Shown here in pieces: positions 32,946 to 33,690 of a stretch of DNA of 33,690 bases (position 1 is the first letter of the stretch; each line of letters opens with the position of its first letter). A program made the translations under genes and the position numbers. The notes beneath the pieces are model-generated. The model was not told the DNA's origin. It saw only the letters and a program-made list of their open reading frames with translations, and ran no database searches. The stretch spans positions 1,553 through 35,242 of the forward strand of contig FN648826.1 of the NCBI GenBank assembly GCA_000310025.1. The letters run 5' to 3'. The DNA comes from Ectocarpus siliculosus. Its lineage: Eukaryota; Sar; Phaeophyceae; Ectocarpales; Ectocarpaceae.

Positions 32946-33690
32946 GTGAGCGGAAAAATCATAGATGGAGAGGACGAAAAAATTGAAAAAGTTCTTCATT
33001 TTTTGTCATGATGTGCGCGGAGGAAATGAATCGGAGACAACGACCGTGTTTTTGAAATCCACTGACTGCTGTATATGTAGCATATGCGTGCCGCGTTGTC
33101 AGCTATCACGACTGTAGCAAGATCACCATCTCTTGGGGGCAGTCTTGTGTGTTTATCGTCACTTCCTTCTTTTCTCGCACCCTTGGCCTGATGTCATACG
33201 TATGATGTGCATCCGTAGAGTAACCTTCCTTGTGTTCTGGCTACCGAATGTATTTGGAGAGTTTCTGCTGCTGCTGTGGTGAGGTGGCCCATCGGATAGA
33301 TTGGATTTTTTTCTTGAGCGGAAAAATATCACGAGTGTGGGTCACTTATTATTTTTTGTTGGTACATTGCTCAACGAAACCTATACCGGTGCTTCAAGTG
33401 TATCCATATCTATCTGCACTCACTTGTGTACCCTTTTCTTGCTAGTTGGCGTGTTCTGTAGATCTGCCAATGGCTCTATAGTAATTAATGGTAGCATTTT
33501 TGTGACCACGGACCGCGTCTTTGCTAGATTTTGGGATTAGCAACTGACACGAGTTTAATGTGAAGACAACAACAACAACCACCACAACAACAACTCACTC
33601 GTCCAAACAAGGATGTACAGTAGATTGGGGCAGAGGAGACTGCGTACGTGTGTATGCATAGTGCTATATTTCTTGTACCTTGCATACAAT
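32946..33690. other. Non-coding right end
   Basis: No exon recognised. The interval is T-rich and intron-like, consistent with a long intron after the exon ending at 32945. It contains the terminal part of repeat copy C and one TACAGTA motif at 33615. Confidence 0.4.
33552..33591 (+). repeat. Dispersed AAC-tailed repeat, copy C (3' end only)
   Basis: The sequence TTTAATGTGAAGACAACAAC matches the tail junction of copy B exactly and continues into an AAC/ACC triplet tract. The upstream body present in copies A and B is missing or diverged, as expected for a 5'-truncated retroposon. Confidence 0.6.

Overview
This is a window of nuclear DNA from an intron-rich eukaryote. Short exons (about 70-670 bp) with clear GT/AG borders (often GTAAGC, GTGAGT or GTACGT) sit between introns of roughly 200-1700 bp. 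Third codon positions in exons are G/C rich, and there are long non-coding stretches, many simple repeats and no bacterial-style operons. This architecture, with neighbouring genes on alternating strands, fits a stramenopile and most likely a brown alga (Ectocarpus-like). The taxon is inferred from gene structure and was not tested by a search.

Layout. (1) 285-5286, + strand: an eight-exon gene for a predicted coiled-coil protein of about 565 residues. It has two near-identical 46-residue tandem repeats in the second exon and an acidic Ser/Asp tail; I cannot name it. (2) 5287-9021: no gene. It contains a long inverted-repeat (foldback/MITE-like) element at about 5735-7095, a decayed tRNA-like or SINE-like segment near 7413-7490, and one copy of a dispersed repeat ending in an AAC tract. 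(3) 9022 to about 21041, - strand: the exocyst subunit SEC10 (EXOC5), recognised exon by exon against the remembered family sequence. Eighteen exons are placed and one small exon is missing from my model. One SEC10 exon carries an in-frame TGA and a GC donor, another is a low-complexity acidic insertion, and a large intron holds a purine-rich minisatellite with a period of about 101 bp. (4) 21042-31628: more than 10 kb with no gene I can support, only microsatellites, a very long polypyrimidine tract, a second copy of the dispersed repeat and some broken open frames that may be transposon debris. (5) 31629-32457, + strand: a three-exon gene for a small secreted cysteine-rich protein. (6) 32799-32945, + strand: a coding-like exon whose gene would continue to the right, or which is an alternative 3' exon of the preceding gene. 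A third copy of the dispersed repeat end lies at about 33552-33591.

The genes do not form a pathway. SEC10 is housekeeping (vesicle tethering at the plasma membrane); the other genes are of unknown function. The most unusual items are the in-frame TGA in SEC10, the conflicting reading frame at the last exon of the coiled-coil gene, the foldback element, the dispersed AAC-tailed repeat, and a strong excess of the 7-mer TACAGTA/TACTGTA in non-coding DNA.
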